This document shows, piece by piece, positions 53,714 through 62,977 of a stretch of DNA of 64,000 nt. The notes beneath the pieces were generated by a model that did no database searches, had not been told where the DNA came from, and saw only the letters and a program-made list of their open reading frames with translations. Every line of letters starts with the position of its first letter. The stretch's first letter is position 1. The stretch covers positions 558,001 to 622,000 of the forward strand of contig NW_017962918.1 in NCBI RefSeq assembly GCF_001661345.1. The letters are read 5' to 3'. The position numbers and the translations under genes were made by a program. This stretch comes from Ascoidea rubescens DSM 1968. Taxonomy: Eukaryota > Ascomycota > Saccharomycetes > Ascoideales > Ascoideaceae.

Positions 53714-55069
53714 CTAAACAATATTAGTTTGAGACTTTGGCGAAGCATTTATATTTGCAGAGACAGAATCGTTTAAAGTAATTGAATTGAAGTTGTCATT
53801 TTTTGAATTTAAATATTTTTCATCGTCTGCTTTTGAATTCAGATCAAAGTTTGTTGGTTTGATTTGATTTTCTTTGATTTCAGAAAGGAATTTGTTTACG
53901 TCCTTTTTAATAAATTTGAGATCAGTCCAGTGGATTTTGAAACCGACAGTAATATCAATGTTTCTGCTTCTCAAAAGATAGCCTGGGTAGAAAGGCAATA
54001 ATAGGATTGCAATACCTAGACCCATCATTAGGGAATCTAGAATGAAGATGTATGTTTCGTTGAGGATCAATTCACCTCTCCAACCTTCAGCCAATTCAAA
54101 GACTCTGTAGAAACAACGAATATAGATGAAAATGACGGATAGGGTTAGTACTATGGGGAAGTATTTTAGGAATTTATTATTTTGGCGAATCTTTACATAG
54201 TTTGGGTTTGGGTTGAATAAATGGTCCTTTGATGAGAGATCGATAATTTTGGAGAATTTTTTGAAAAAGGAGGAGTTTTTCTGGTTTTGAAGATGGATTA
54301 TAGCAGAGTTATTGAGTGGTTCATTGAATTGCAAGTTTGGGGATGAATTGAAATTGGAAGTCGAATTTGAATTGAAATTGGAGGATGAGTTTGAGTTTGA
54401 AGATGAGATGGTATCGTATTTTAGTAATAAGGAATTTGTTTTGAAATAAAGGGAGTAAACAAATTCTAGCCAGAAGAATAGGAAAAAGGACATTGAAACG
54501 ACTTGGAAGATAAGACCTGCGAGCATGATATTATTTCCAGCATCAGCAGAATGTTCGTCGGTATTATCAGCTTTTAAAGCTACAGCAGCCATTCCACCAC
54601 CTGCACCTTGGAGAACCAAGCTAATAAGATCACAAAAGATAAAGACGTAGGAATAGACGATTGGTTTGAAGATGGAATAGTAGTCGCCATAAATAACGAC
54701 CAACTTTGCTAATAGATAGTAGATTCCTGCCATTATGAACGCAGGGGCCATTGTTAGAGCGATTATTTGTAATAAAAAATAGTCCACATTTCCAGGATCA
54801 CTATGGGATAATGTTCTGCCAATATAACCAGCAAATTCTAAACCACAACCACAGAAGAATGCGATGCCAAAATAAGCTTGTTTAAAGTAGAAACCTAGGA
54901 TTGAATGGAGCAAGAAGAGAATTCCCATAACTATCGCCAAACTTAGGTTTCCACCAAAACTTGGAGTCATGCCATAGATATTGATGTCTTCGTATGCTAG
55001 AAAAGAAGCAGAGGCGATATCAATTGAGGATGATGAGTATGGAATTGAAGAAGGTATTGTGGCAGACAT
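53714..55069 (-). CDS. RTA1-family membrane protein, Rsb1-like (copy B)
   Basis: This 451-residue protein is a close paralogue of the one at 14189-15466. It starts MSATIPSSIPYSSS at an ATG (55067-55069). Shared blocks are GMTPSFGGNLSLAIVMGILFL, FGIAFFCGCGLEFAGYIGRTLSHSD, LTMAPAFIMAGIYYLLAKLVVIYG, FCDLISLVLQGAGGGMAA and FELAEGWRGELILNETYIFIL. Seven hydrophobic segments are present. The fifth-sixth loop is Ser/Asn-rich (SNSNSSSNFNSNSTSN) where copy A is Asn-rich. The tails of both end SP(K/R)SQT plus a few residues. The family includes the sphingoid-base exporter Rsb1; the substrate here is not known. The copy follows EST2 on the same strand and has a long repeat-rich upstream region. Confidence 0.88.
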   Translation of the reverse strand: MSATIPSSIPYSSSSIDIASASFLAYEDINIYGMTPSFGGNLSLAIVMGILFLLHSILGFYFKQAYFGIAFFCGCGLEFAGYIGRTLSHSDPGNVDYFLLQIIALTMAPAFIMAGIYYLLAKLVVIYGDYYSIFKPIVYSYVFIFCDLISLVLQGAGGGMAAVALKADNTDEHSADAGNNIMLAGLIFQVVSMSFFLFFWLEFVYSLYFKTNSLLLKYDTISSSNSNSSSNFNSNSTSNFNSSPNLQFNEPLNNSAIIHLQNQKNSSFFKKFSKIIDLSSKDHLFNPNPNYVKIRQNNKFLKYFPIVLTLSVIFIYIRCFYRVFELAEGWRGELILNETYIFILDSLMMGLGIAILLLPFYPGYLLRSRNIDITVGFKIHWTDLKFIKKDVNKFLSEIKENQIKPTNFDLNSKADDEKYLNSKNDNFNSITLNDSVSANINASPKSQTNIV

Positions 55070-55276
55070 GGTGATTGGTGTTATTCAATGATTGAAAAGA
55101 AAAAAGAAAGAAAAGAAAGAAAAAGTATATAAATTCAGTGGGTGTATAAAAGAATTAATGGATGTTGATTTGAGTATTGGAGTGATAAATCTGTTCAGTA
55201 TGGCGACTATGTTGGTATGTTGAGTATATGAAACATGTAATTATGAGATGGTGTTTCTGTTTATTTTATGGTTTTA

Positions 55277-55363
55277 TGGTTTTATTATTTTATTATTTTA
55301 TTATTTTATTATTTTATTGTTTTATTGTTTTATTGTTTTATTGTTTTATTGTTTTATTATATT
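55277..55363. repeat. 8-bp TTTTATTR tandem repeat
   Basis: TTTTATTA units pass into TTTTATTG units, about ten in total, upstream of RSB1-like B. Confidence 0.85.
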
Positions 55364-55528
55364 TTATTATTTCTAAATGAAATAAGTGATGAAAAAAATG
55401 TAGAGATGAGGAAACTAAGAGCAATTTATAGAAATGGAGAGATTAGATAATATGAGTATCTATTTTGAAAAAGAGAAATTTCGGGCAATAAGATTAAAAT
55501 TATAATTATAATTAAAATTAAAATTAAT

Positions 55529-55695
55529 TAAAATTAAAATTAAAATTAAAATTAATTGAAATTAAAATTAAAATTAAAATTAATTGAAATTAAAATTAAA
55601 ATTAAAATTAATTGAAATTAAAATTAAAATTAAAATTAATTGAAATTAAAATTAAAATTAAAATTAATTGAAATTAAAATTAAAATTAATTAACT
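55529..55695. repeat. 28-bp AT-rich minisatellite
   Basis: A unit made of three ATTAAA hexamers plus ATTAATTGAA repeats about five to six times. The ATTGAA landmark recurs at 55555, 55583, 55611, 55639 and 55667, exactly 28 bp apart. Confidence 0.92.
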
Positions 55696-57105
55696 AAAAT
55701 TAAATGATTGAAATAAGATAAATTAATAATAATAAAAAAGAGTATTCATACAATGGAGACATTATCAGATCTGCTTTCTGGTGATAGCACACCAGATTTA
55801 AGAAGCAAAAGTGTGTGAGAAACTCAAATATCAAAGAAGGAAATAGCAAAGAAAAGAGCAGTAAAAAAGAAGGTTACTTGATGGGAAGAAAAAGGCGGAA
55901 ATGACGCAGCAGTGCTTGGAAAGAGCGAATTGAGATGTTTTCAAGAGGCTTTGGACTGGAAATGGGCTGGAAAAAGCAGACTGCAAAAGAAGCAGAAGCA
56001 GCAGAAACGGCAGAAGCAGCAGAAGCAGATAAAAACAGAAAAGGGCTTAGAAAAGGCTCAGAAAGGGCACACGAAGACTAGCCGGAACGTGTTCCCGAGC
56101 CGGAAAGATGCGTTCTAGAAGCATTGCCGTGCAGGAGACATACAACGGTGGACCCAAAGGGACGGGCCCAAGCCTCTGCTAAGAAACGCTAAGAGATTAA
56201 AGGGCCGAAACAATAGCGAGGTGCATGAGGACACAAAGGGAAGAATGGGTGTTGGAAGAAGCAGAGCATCAGCAGAGGAGATGGGGAGAGGAAAAAGAGA
56301 AAAAAGAGGGAAAAGCAGAAGCAGGGGCACAATCAAAAAGAAGGAAAGAGAGAAAGGTGTGGTTTTCTGGATAGGGTCGTGTTAATTCGAGCAGCGGAAT
56401 GGGCCAAAAATTGATCCTGAAATTGATCCGCATCCGCACCATATAACCGTTAGGGCGAGACTAGAAACAGATGACAAATAAATGGTATATGAATGGTATA
56501 TGAATGGTATATGAATAGTGCTGGAGTAGTACTGGAATATATATGAATATATTGGAATAGTATTGGCAGCAATAGCCTCTTTTTTTTGTTTAAAATATTG
56601 TTTCAAGCAATGTAAACACCAATTATTAATCTTGTTGCCTGATCGAGCCAAACCCTTTCTGATCTGTTGAGATCGAGAAGGGATTGGTATTGTCGTTTCC
56701 TTGATAGTGTAATATGCCTAATAGACAAGTAGAAAAAATAGAAGGATACAGGAATATGTAGAATAAACATATCCAGTTGAATCGGACTAATCTTAGAGAT
56801 TCATTTACGAGGTATCTGCAATGAATTACAGCCAATCAAATGATGGCTGTGTGGAACCACGATTAAATCAGATTTTAGCAATAATACAACGGTGAAATAA
56901 ATTGACTTGAAAGAGAAATATAAAGAGAAAAGCTTATTTTCTTTTAGAAAGAAGAAAGAGCAGGAACTTGAGTTGTATTGTATTATATTATATTATATTA
57001 TTATATATAATATCAGCTAGAAATGAAAAATATACAGGGTATAAACATATCAATATTAGTATATATATAAACATGATTGTTATTATTAGAAAAATTCAAA
57101 TTAAT

Positions 57106-57507
57106 TTAACTGTCGGTATTGTTATTTATAGCGGAGGACTGAGCTCTTTTTTTATTAATTGAGTCTGAAATTTCTAATCTTTCATAAATCTTAGATGACA
57201 TATAATTACCACCCAAAGCTAATATGAACACAGAGATAGCAATTGATAATCTTAGTTTGTTAGGAATATTGTTATATTTTGCCCATAGATCAGCTATAGT
57301 TGTGTCGCTCTTGCTCTTATTGTTGGAACTACCATTAGACTTGTTGGAGTGGTTGGATTTTGATGGAAAGACTGGCTGATAGATTTTGTCCTCTTTTATA
57401 CTACTGGATATAGATCTTGGCGAGGTGAAATAACGAGCGAAAAATGGTGTTTTTCTGATTAATAATTTTGAATTTCTCAACGGCAACGACATTGATGTGA
57501 ATGACAT
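57106..57507 (-). CDS. Small mitochondrial-looking single-pass membrane protein
   Basis: I do not recognise a named orthologue. The 133-residue product starts at an ATG (57505-57507). Residues 1-40 are basic and rich in Ser, Arg and Phe without acidic residues until IKEDK (MSFTSMSLPLRNSKLLIRKT, FARYFTSPRSISSS), typical of a mitochondrial presequence. A Ser/Asn/Lys linker follows, then IADLWAKYNNIPNKLRLSIA and one hydrophobic segment ISVFILALGGNYM (about 90-102), ending in a polar tail. This layout fits a small inner-membrane protein with its C-terminus on one side. Function unknown. Its promoter side carries an E-box and a TTACGTAA site. Confidence 0.7.
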   Translation of the reverse strand: MSFTSMSLPLRNSKLLIRKTPFFARYFTSPRSISSSIKEDKIYQPVFPSKSNHSNKSNGSSNNKSKSDTTIADLWAKYNNIPNKLRLSIAISVFILALGGNYMSSKIYERLEISDSINKKRAQSSAINNNTDS

Positions 57508-59005
57508 GGGGCAGCGAATAGCTTTGGAGGTTAGTAATATAACTCAAATCATATGGCGGTTATCCCATTACTAATGCGTAATGTTAAGATGGAACTCAAA
57601 CGGAAGACAATCAAAAGAAAGATCCCAAACATAAAAATCGCGCACGCTTATGTAGCACGCTTACGTAACACTTTCACGTGTGCTTACACAATACGCTTAT
57701 CACAGTCTTGATTTGTAAGCTCATACGCTTTCCGGCCAAAAATCGTGCAAATTGCCGGTTCCAACCCAGGTTTGTTCAATTGGGAAATATTCAAAATGTT
57801 GGAAAGGGTTATTCTAAATCTTAATCAAATCTTTATCCGTTTTACTCATTTGTATAAATGTTTTGCATTGAAAACCCATTACTCTACCATCGATTGTGCA
57901 TTAAACCAGTTACCAGTTTTCCCTGGATCAGTTCTATCCAGTTTCAAATCAAACTCCACGTCCAGCCATTTTCCAAAGGACGCAGCGCTTTTAAAGAGAA
58001 TAGGAGTGTGATCTTTTCACATCCAGCCAAATCAACCCCTCTGTAACTAAGATTCACTGAGTCTCTGGAGCTCTTTATTCTATTATTAAATAATACGTTG
58101 CTCTAATCCAACTACTGTGCAGCAAATTTGCATTTCTTCTTCAATTATTTCCCACTGCTCAATTGTAAATTAGCATTCAGAATACATGTAATCACAACAT
58201 CTTATCGGCGAATGAAATTCACGCTGCAAGATCATCATGGCCCAGGCTCTATGGATATAGTGTGCTATCAGCAGAGGCCCCAAACTAGCACCAATTGCCC
58301 TGTAACTGTCGCTTTCGTGCTCCTTTGCTGCCTCTGCTCTGCTGCTTTTGGTGTTTTTGCTGCTTGTGCTGCTTTTTGAGCCTCGCCAGCGCAACCTCTG
58401 GCTATCCGGACAGGGCCAACAGTTGCTATCATTCGGTAACTACCCACTAATCGCTTTATATCCTTTAATACCATTTAATGCCACTCCAGACACTTCAGAC
58501 ACTTGCCTATTCACCATCCACTAATCACATACCAACAACCTATCGCAGCTCACTCACTCCTGGTCGCCTCCTATTGACTAAAGGCATTAGCGCAAAAATC
58601 CCCAACTTCTCAACTTCAGGGCGACCACATCTCGAACCTCCTCTGCTTCCCATCTCCCAATCCCACGGCCTTCCCGATACTGTTCTTTTGCTGGGGTTTT
58701 CTCTCGTTACCATACGTCATCATCGTTTAGCCCTTTGCGTCCTCTGTTTTATCTGGTTACTCACTAATCTTCCTCCCACTTTTTTTCTGCTTATCCTTTT
58801 TTTTTAATATAAATATCCTCCAACTATCTGCTTTTCTTCTTATCCCCTTCTCTTCATTCTATCCTCTTTCTCTATATCTTCATTCTTCCTCTTCTAATTC
58901 AATTGACTGCTTCTTCACCAACCACAGTCATCGACATACTTGTATCTTCAATCTCATCGCATCTCATCTCCTATATCCCTTTGTATCCCCTTTGTATCCT
59001 TCATA
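57508..59005. other. 1.5-kb divergent region upstream of ZWF1
   Basis: Near the small mitochondrial gene there is a cluster of short sites (57640-57710). A GC-richer middle (58200-58740) has a GCTGCTTTTGGTGTTTTTGCTGC tract at about 58338-58376. The last 200 bp before ZWF1 are a pyrimidine-rich leader with a TATAAATA at 58808-58815. Short frames here look like chance. No RNA gene is seen. Confidence 0.5.
57640..57710. promoter_or_regulatory. Cluster of GCTTA motifs with TTACGTAA and CACGTG
   Basis: GCTTAT, GCTTAC, GCTTAC and GCTTAT occur within 70 bp. The palindromes TTACGTAA (57661-57668, a Yap/CREB-type bZIP site) and CACGTG (57675-57680, Cbf1 type) lie between them. The cluster is about 170 bp upstream of the small mitochondrial protein gene and 1.3 kb from ZWF1. 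Confidence 0.45.
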
Positions 59006-60565
59006 ATGGTTAGAGCTGTCTTTAAAGATCATTGTGCAATTGTCGTCTTTGGTGCCTCCGGCGACTTGGCCAAAAAGAAAACCTTCCCTGCCTTGTTTGG
59101 TTTATACCTTCATGACGAATTGCCAAAAAACATTAAAATATTTGGTTACGCAAGGACAAGTATACCACTTGACGACTTCAAATCGAGAATTGCCTCCTTT
59201 ATAAAATACAAGAAATCTCCCATATCTGAACAAGTATTCTCAGAGAAAAAGGAAAAATTCTTAACCCTAATTGACTACTTATCTGGTCCTTACGATAAAA
59301 ACACTGGTTTCAAAGAATTGGAATCAAAACTCCTCGAATTTGACTCATCCCTACTCAAAAATTCTCCCTCTGGAACCTACAACACAAATGACTCAAACAA
59401 ATTCTTCTCCCAAAGATTATACTATTTGGCATTGCCTCCTTCTGCTTTTGTTGATGTCGCTAGAAATTTAAAGGAAAACAATTACCCAGAAAAGGGCACT
59501 GGTTTCGCAAAAATCATTGTTGAAAAACCCTTTGGCCACGACTTACCCTCGGCCAGAGAATTGCAATCAAAATTGGCTCCCCTATGGTCCGAAGATGAAT
59601 TATACAGAATCGATCATTACTTGGGCAAAGAAATGGTCAAAAATTTACTAGTCCTAAGATTTGGTAACGAATTCTTTGGTGCCTCCTGGAGTAGAAAACA
59701 CATAAGCTCAATCCAAATCAGTTTCAAAGAACCCTTTGGCACTGAAGGTAGAGGTGGTTACTTTGATAAAATCGGCATAATTAGAGACGTCATCCAAAAC
59801 CATCTACTACAAGTCTTGACTCTATTAACTATCGACAGACCCATCAGCTTTGATCCGGAAGCCATTAGAGACGAAAAAGTCAAACTACTAAAATCAATCT
59901 CCCCCATTGACTTGAATGACATCCTTATCGCTCAGTACGACAAATCCCTCGATGGCACAAAACCTTCCTACTTGGACGACAAAACCGTTGATCCAAATTC
60001 AAAATGTGTCACTTACGCTGCCATTCCAATCAACATTGAAAACGAAAGATGGGATGGTGTTCCAATCATCTTGAGAGCAGGAAAGGCTCTTAACGACGGC
60101 AAAGTTGAAATCAGAATCCAATTCAAACAAGTCGCAAGAGGTGTCTTTAAAAACATTGACAGAAACGAATTGGTCATCAAAATCCAACCAAAGGAAGTTA
60201 TCTACCTAAAGATCAACGCCAAATTGCCGGGTTTGGCTACTTCAACAACTTTAACTGACTTAGATTTGTCCTACGATTCAAGATACGAAAGCTTTTGGAT
60301 TCCAGAAGCTTATGAATCCCTAATCAGAGATTGTTTACACGACGACCATTCAAACTTCGTTAGAGACGACGAATTGGAAGTTAGCTGGAAATTGTTTACT
60401 CCATTGTTGAATTACTTGGAGGGTCCAGATGGTCCAGCTCCAGTCAAATACCCATATGGTGCTAGAAGCCCTCCAGGTTTAGATAAGTTCTTAAATGAGC
60501 ACAATTACAAATTTACAAACAATGAAACTTATCAATGGCCTGTAATAAGACCTGAAAATTTATAA
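59006..60565 (+). CDS. ZWF1: Glucose-6-phosphate 1-dehydrogenase
   Basis: Zwf1 catalyses the first, NADPH-producing step of the oxidative pentose phosphate pathway in the cytosol. The ATG at 59006 (MVRAVFKDHCAIVVFGASGD) gives 519 residues; the 22 codons before it begin with TTG. The coenzyme fingerprint GASGDLAKKK is at 16-25, EKPFG at 173-177 and the substrate/catalytic motif RIDHYLGKE at 201-209. Further conserved blocks are LRFGNEFFGASWSRKHISS, QISFKEPFGTEGRGGYFD, IIRDVIQNHLLQVLTLL and LRAGKALNDGKVEIRIQFK. Length and motifs are those of fungal G6PDH. C-ending codons are frequent, and I found no CTG codon, consistent with strong expression and CTG avoidance. A pyrimidine-rich leader precedes the gene. 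Confidence 0.98.
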   Translation: MVRAVFKDHCAIVVFGASGDLAKKKTFPALFGLYLHDELPKNIKIFGYARTSIPLDDFKSRIASFIKYKKSPISEQVFSEKKEKFLTLIDYLSGPYDKNTGFKELESKLLEFDSSLLKNSPSGTYNTNDSNKFFSQRLYYLALPPSAFVDVARNLKENNYPEKGTGFAKIIVEKPFGHDLPSARELQSKLAPLWSEDELYRIDHYLGKEMVKNLLVLRFGNEFFGASWSRKHISSIQISFKEPFGTEGRGGYFDKIGIIRDVIQNHLLQVLTLLTIDRPISFDPEAIRDEKVKLLKSISPIDLNDILIAQYDKSLDGTKPSYLDDKTVDPNSKCVTYAAIPINIENERWDGVPIILRAGKALNDGKVEIRIQFKQVARGVFKNIDRNELVIKIQPKEVIYLKINAKLPGLATSTTLTDLDLSYDSRYESFWIPEAYESLIRDCLHDDHSNFVRDDELEVSWKLFTPLLNYLEGPDGPAPVKYPYGARSPPGLDKFLNEHNYKFTNNETYQWPVIRPENL

Positions 60566-60919
60566 GCAGTATATAAGTAGTTTATATCTTTTTTTGATTT
60601 TTGATTTTTGATTTTCTTTTGGTAATGAATGATATTATTATTTTTATTTTTTTTTAATCCTCTTTTTTTTTATATATTTAATGAATAGTCTTTATTGTTA
60701 CTGTTGTTTTTTTTAATTTATTTATTTTTCTTTTAGCAATAAAATCACTCATCATATATTTAATTGTTTCAATTCAGGTTTTAATAAATACGTAGTAATA
60801 ATTATTAATAATTGGTAACAATTCGTAATAATTTGCAATAATTTGCAATAATTAGTAATAATTAGTAATTGCTAATAAATGCATACTAATAGTATATAAA
60901 AATCTATAAATATTTAAAA
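60566..60919. other. Convergent 3' region of ZWF1 and LAP3
   Basis: T-rich then repeated AATAATT/GTAATAATT-like sequence (60790-60880). Only terminator function is expected; no gene is seen. Confidence 0.5.
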
Positions 60920-62449
60920 TTAAAGATTAATATCAGTCTTGCCACAAATAGCCAACGATCCACATGGATCATAAGGAGGCAAGACAATTGGTTCCTTTTC
61001 CAATAAATAAAGATATTCTTTGATATCTTCTCTATCGCAAACAATTTGATAACAATATTCCTCGAAATATTCCTGGGTCATGATATAATAACCTTTGATA
61101 CCAGTTGTTTCACCCCAGGAGTTTTCAACTCTATATCTAACCGGCTTGTTGGTATTTGGATCGATATGAACAGCAGTGATAACCATTGCATGTGTCATCA
61201 AGGATTGGTGGTAAATTAATCTTGAAGCCTTTAGTTGTTTTGGTTTGAACCCAATAACTTTATAATCCCACAATTGAATATCCATAACACCAAGTTTTTT
61301 ATGCATGTACATTGGTGTATGAGACCCAAAGAAAACAGGTTTATTGTTTTTAATTCTGTCAACTAAAACCTTTGTTAAGATTGAGATGTCTAAATTTAAA
61401 TAAGAAACAATTTTAGAACCAAAAACGTTACCTAGTCTATCAATCTTGATCATATTTTCATAGGGGTTTCTTGGGTCATTTAGTAAAGAGATGCTATCAG
61501 TTATATTAAACTCCTTATTGATTATATCATTGAAAAATGATAATGGAGTAAAAGTTAACCCACTGTAATTTGAATCTTTATCGTAAAATTCCCAAGTAAA
61601 CTCATCATTTGGTTTTGGAGGAGTACCAAGAAATAAAGTTAATAGTCTGTAAATATCCTTTTGCATATCAATCACCAATTCCTCAACAGAAAGATCCTTT
61701 TCCAAATTACCTCTTAGGATTTCAGCAAATTCTCTTAATTTGGTTGTAATTAAAGAGTTCAATTTTCTAGAAGCTGTTGATGAAAACGTATCAGGGAAAA
61801 TTGTATTTGGAACAATACCATATTTCTTGATAACATTGATAAACATATCAAATTGACCACCATCACTAACAGGGTCGCTTAGTAAATGTTGAACCAATCT
61901 TGAGTCGACAGGTTCTTTATAAGTCGAAATGATTTGTTGCAAAAAAAAATTCGATTTTTCCAACTTATCATAAAAAAAGATATATGTTGGTGATAATTGA
62001 AATTCCTTTAAATTATATTTAGTTATCAAGGGAATTCGCAAGATATTAGTAGCAGCAAATAACCAACATCTACCAGAGGATTTCTGATTTGTAATTGGGG
62101 AACCTTCGACTTTAATCTTATTTGAAAACACGTTTGAATAGTTTTTAAGCAAGCTATTTCTATCAACTAAGATTTCATCAGGATCAGCATTGGTTAGAAT
62201 TCTTGATGCCAATTGGGTTGTTGAATCTGCTTTAAAATCTTTGTCCCAAGATTTTAATGAAGAAATAGAAATGCCACCAAATTGATCAGCCATTGTATTG
62301 TTGAAATCAAATTCAGAAAATTGTGTGCTTTTATCGGTATAGTCAGAGATGTTTGAAGAAGAAAGAGACGAATTGAAGAAATAACGACGCATATAATAGA
62401 TTTTTGACCTAGAATGAAGACGAGTGGAGTTCAAGGGGCAAGAAAGCAT
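60920..62449 (-). CDS. LAP3: Bleomycin hydrolase-type cysteine aminopeptidase
   Basis: Lap3/Blh1/Gal6 is a homohexameric papain-family (C1B) aminopeptidase that also hydrolyses homocysteine thiolactone and bleomycin and binds nucleic acid. The frame gives 509 residues from the ATG at 62447-62449. The catalytic triad is visible: Cys128 in NQKSSGRCWLFAATN, His420 in SLMTHAMVITA and Asn443 in RVENSWGE. SRLVQHLLSDPVSDGGQFDM, NDPRNPYENMIKIDRLGNV and FFGSHTPMYMHKKLGVMDI match yeast Gal6. The first ~52 residues are basic and Ser-rich, which may be a mitochondrial presequence; Met20 and Met53 (MADQFGG) are possible cytosolic starts. The C-terminus extends past the usual end by CGKTDINL-like residues. 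Confidence 0.96.
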   Translation of the reverse strand: MLSCPLNSTRLHSRSKIYYMRRYFFNSSLSSSNISDYTDKSTQFSEFDFNNTMADQFGGISISSLKSWDKDFKADSTTQLASRILTNADPDEILVDRNSLLKNYSNVFSNKIKVEGSPITNQKSSGRCWLFAATNILRIPLITKYNLKEFQLSPTYIFFYDKLEKSNFFLQQIISTYKEPVDSRLVQHLLSDPVSDGGQFDMFINVIKKYGIVPNTIFPDTFSSTASRKLNSLITTKLREFAEILRGNLEKDLSVEELVIDMQKDIYRLLTLFLGTPPKPNDEFTWEFYDKDSNYSGLTFTPLSFFNDIINKEFNITDSISLLNDPRNPYENMIKIDRLGNVFGSKIVSYLNLDISILTKVLVDRIKNNKPVFFGSHTPMYMHKKLGVMDIQLWDYKVIGFKPKQLKASRLIYHQSLMTHAMVITAVHIDPNTNKPVRYRVENSWGETTGIKGYYIMTQEYFEEYCYQIVCDREDIKEYLYLLEKEPIVLPPYDPCGSLAICGKTDINL

Positions 62450-62977
62450 AAATTGTTCATGTAAACAAACAAAGAAAAGAAAGGCGACTGAAAAGAAAAG
62501 CAGTTGAATTACCAGTGATTTACCAATCCTCTGTCAGTTGCAAAACAGCTTTTCCTGTTGTTTTGAATGTTACTCAAGCAGTATCACAAGAACAAACAAA
62601 GATATAACAAAAATAAAAAAGGAAAAAGAAGCAGATCCAGTTCTTTTATACACTTCACGAGCGTTTTCTTATCTTTCCTATCAGTGGCCGATAAGTTGCG
62701 TGATAAGTCGTGCGATAAGTCGCGCAAGTTAATTTGGATAACTCTCAGGGTGTTTTAACACATGTTGCGAGGTTATGTTGCGGTGTTATATTGCGCAAGT
62801 TAATCCGATTCTCTTGCGCTGCTCAATTGATTTTAATTCTTATTACCATCAAAGTGTCATTTGAATATATTGGATATTGTGTCTTGGATCCTTTATAGAT
62901 CTTGATTTGCTTATGAGATATTTCTGCTTCATATTATTTATTATTAGAGAGCAAAGCAGGTTGATTTGAATTGCACA
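62450..62977. other. Divergent region between LAP3 and second LRR copy
   Basis: Contains GATAAGTTGCGTGATAAGTCGTGCGATAAGTCGCGC-like repeats (an 11-bp period) at about 62685-62726 and two further TTGCGCAAGTTAAT-type copies to 62805. The last ~75 bp are an ungapped, roughly 70% match by eye to the bases before the first LRR copy. No gene is seen. Confidence 0.5.

Larger units (their letters stand above)
55070..57105. other. 2-kb repeat-rich region upstream of RSB1-like B
   Basis: No gene is recognised. Contents in order are an 8-bp TTTTATTG/TTTTATTA run (55277-55363), a 28-bp AT minisatellite (55529-55695), a purine tract of AAGCAGAAGCAGCAG type (55979-56043), a GC-richer stretch to about 56360 and an 11-bp GAATGGTATAT repeat, three copies, at 56480-56514. 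The remainder is AT-rich promoter-like DNA. Confidence 0.5.

Noticed and set aside
57750-57775. GGTTCCAACCC, resembling a tRNA T-loop
   Set aside because: Stem bases do not pair and no cloverleaf can be drawn.
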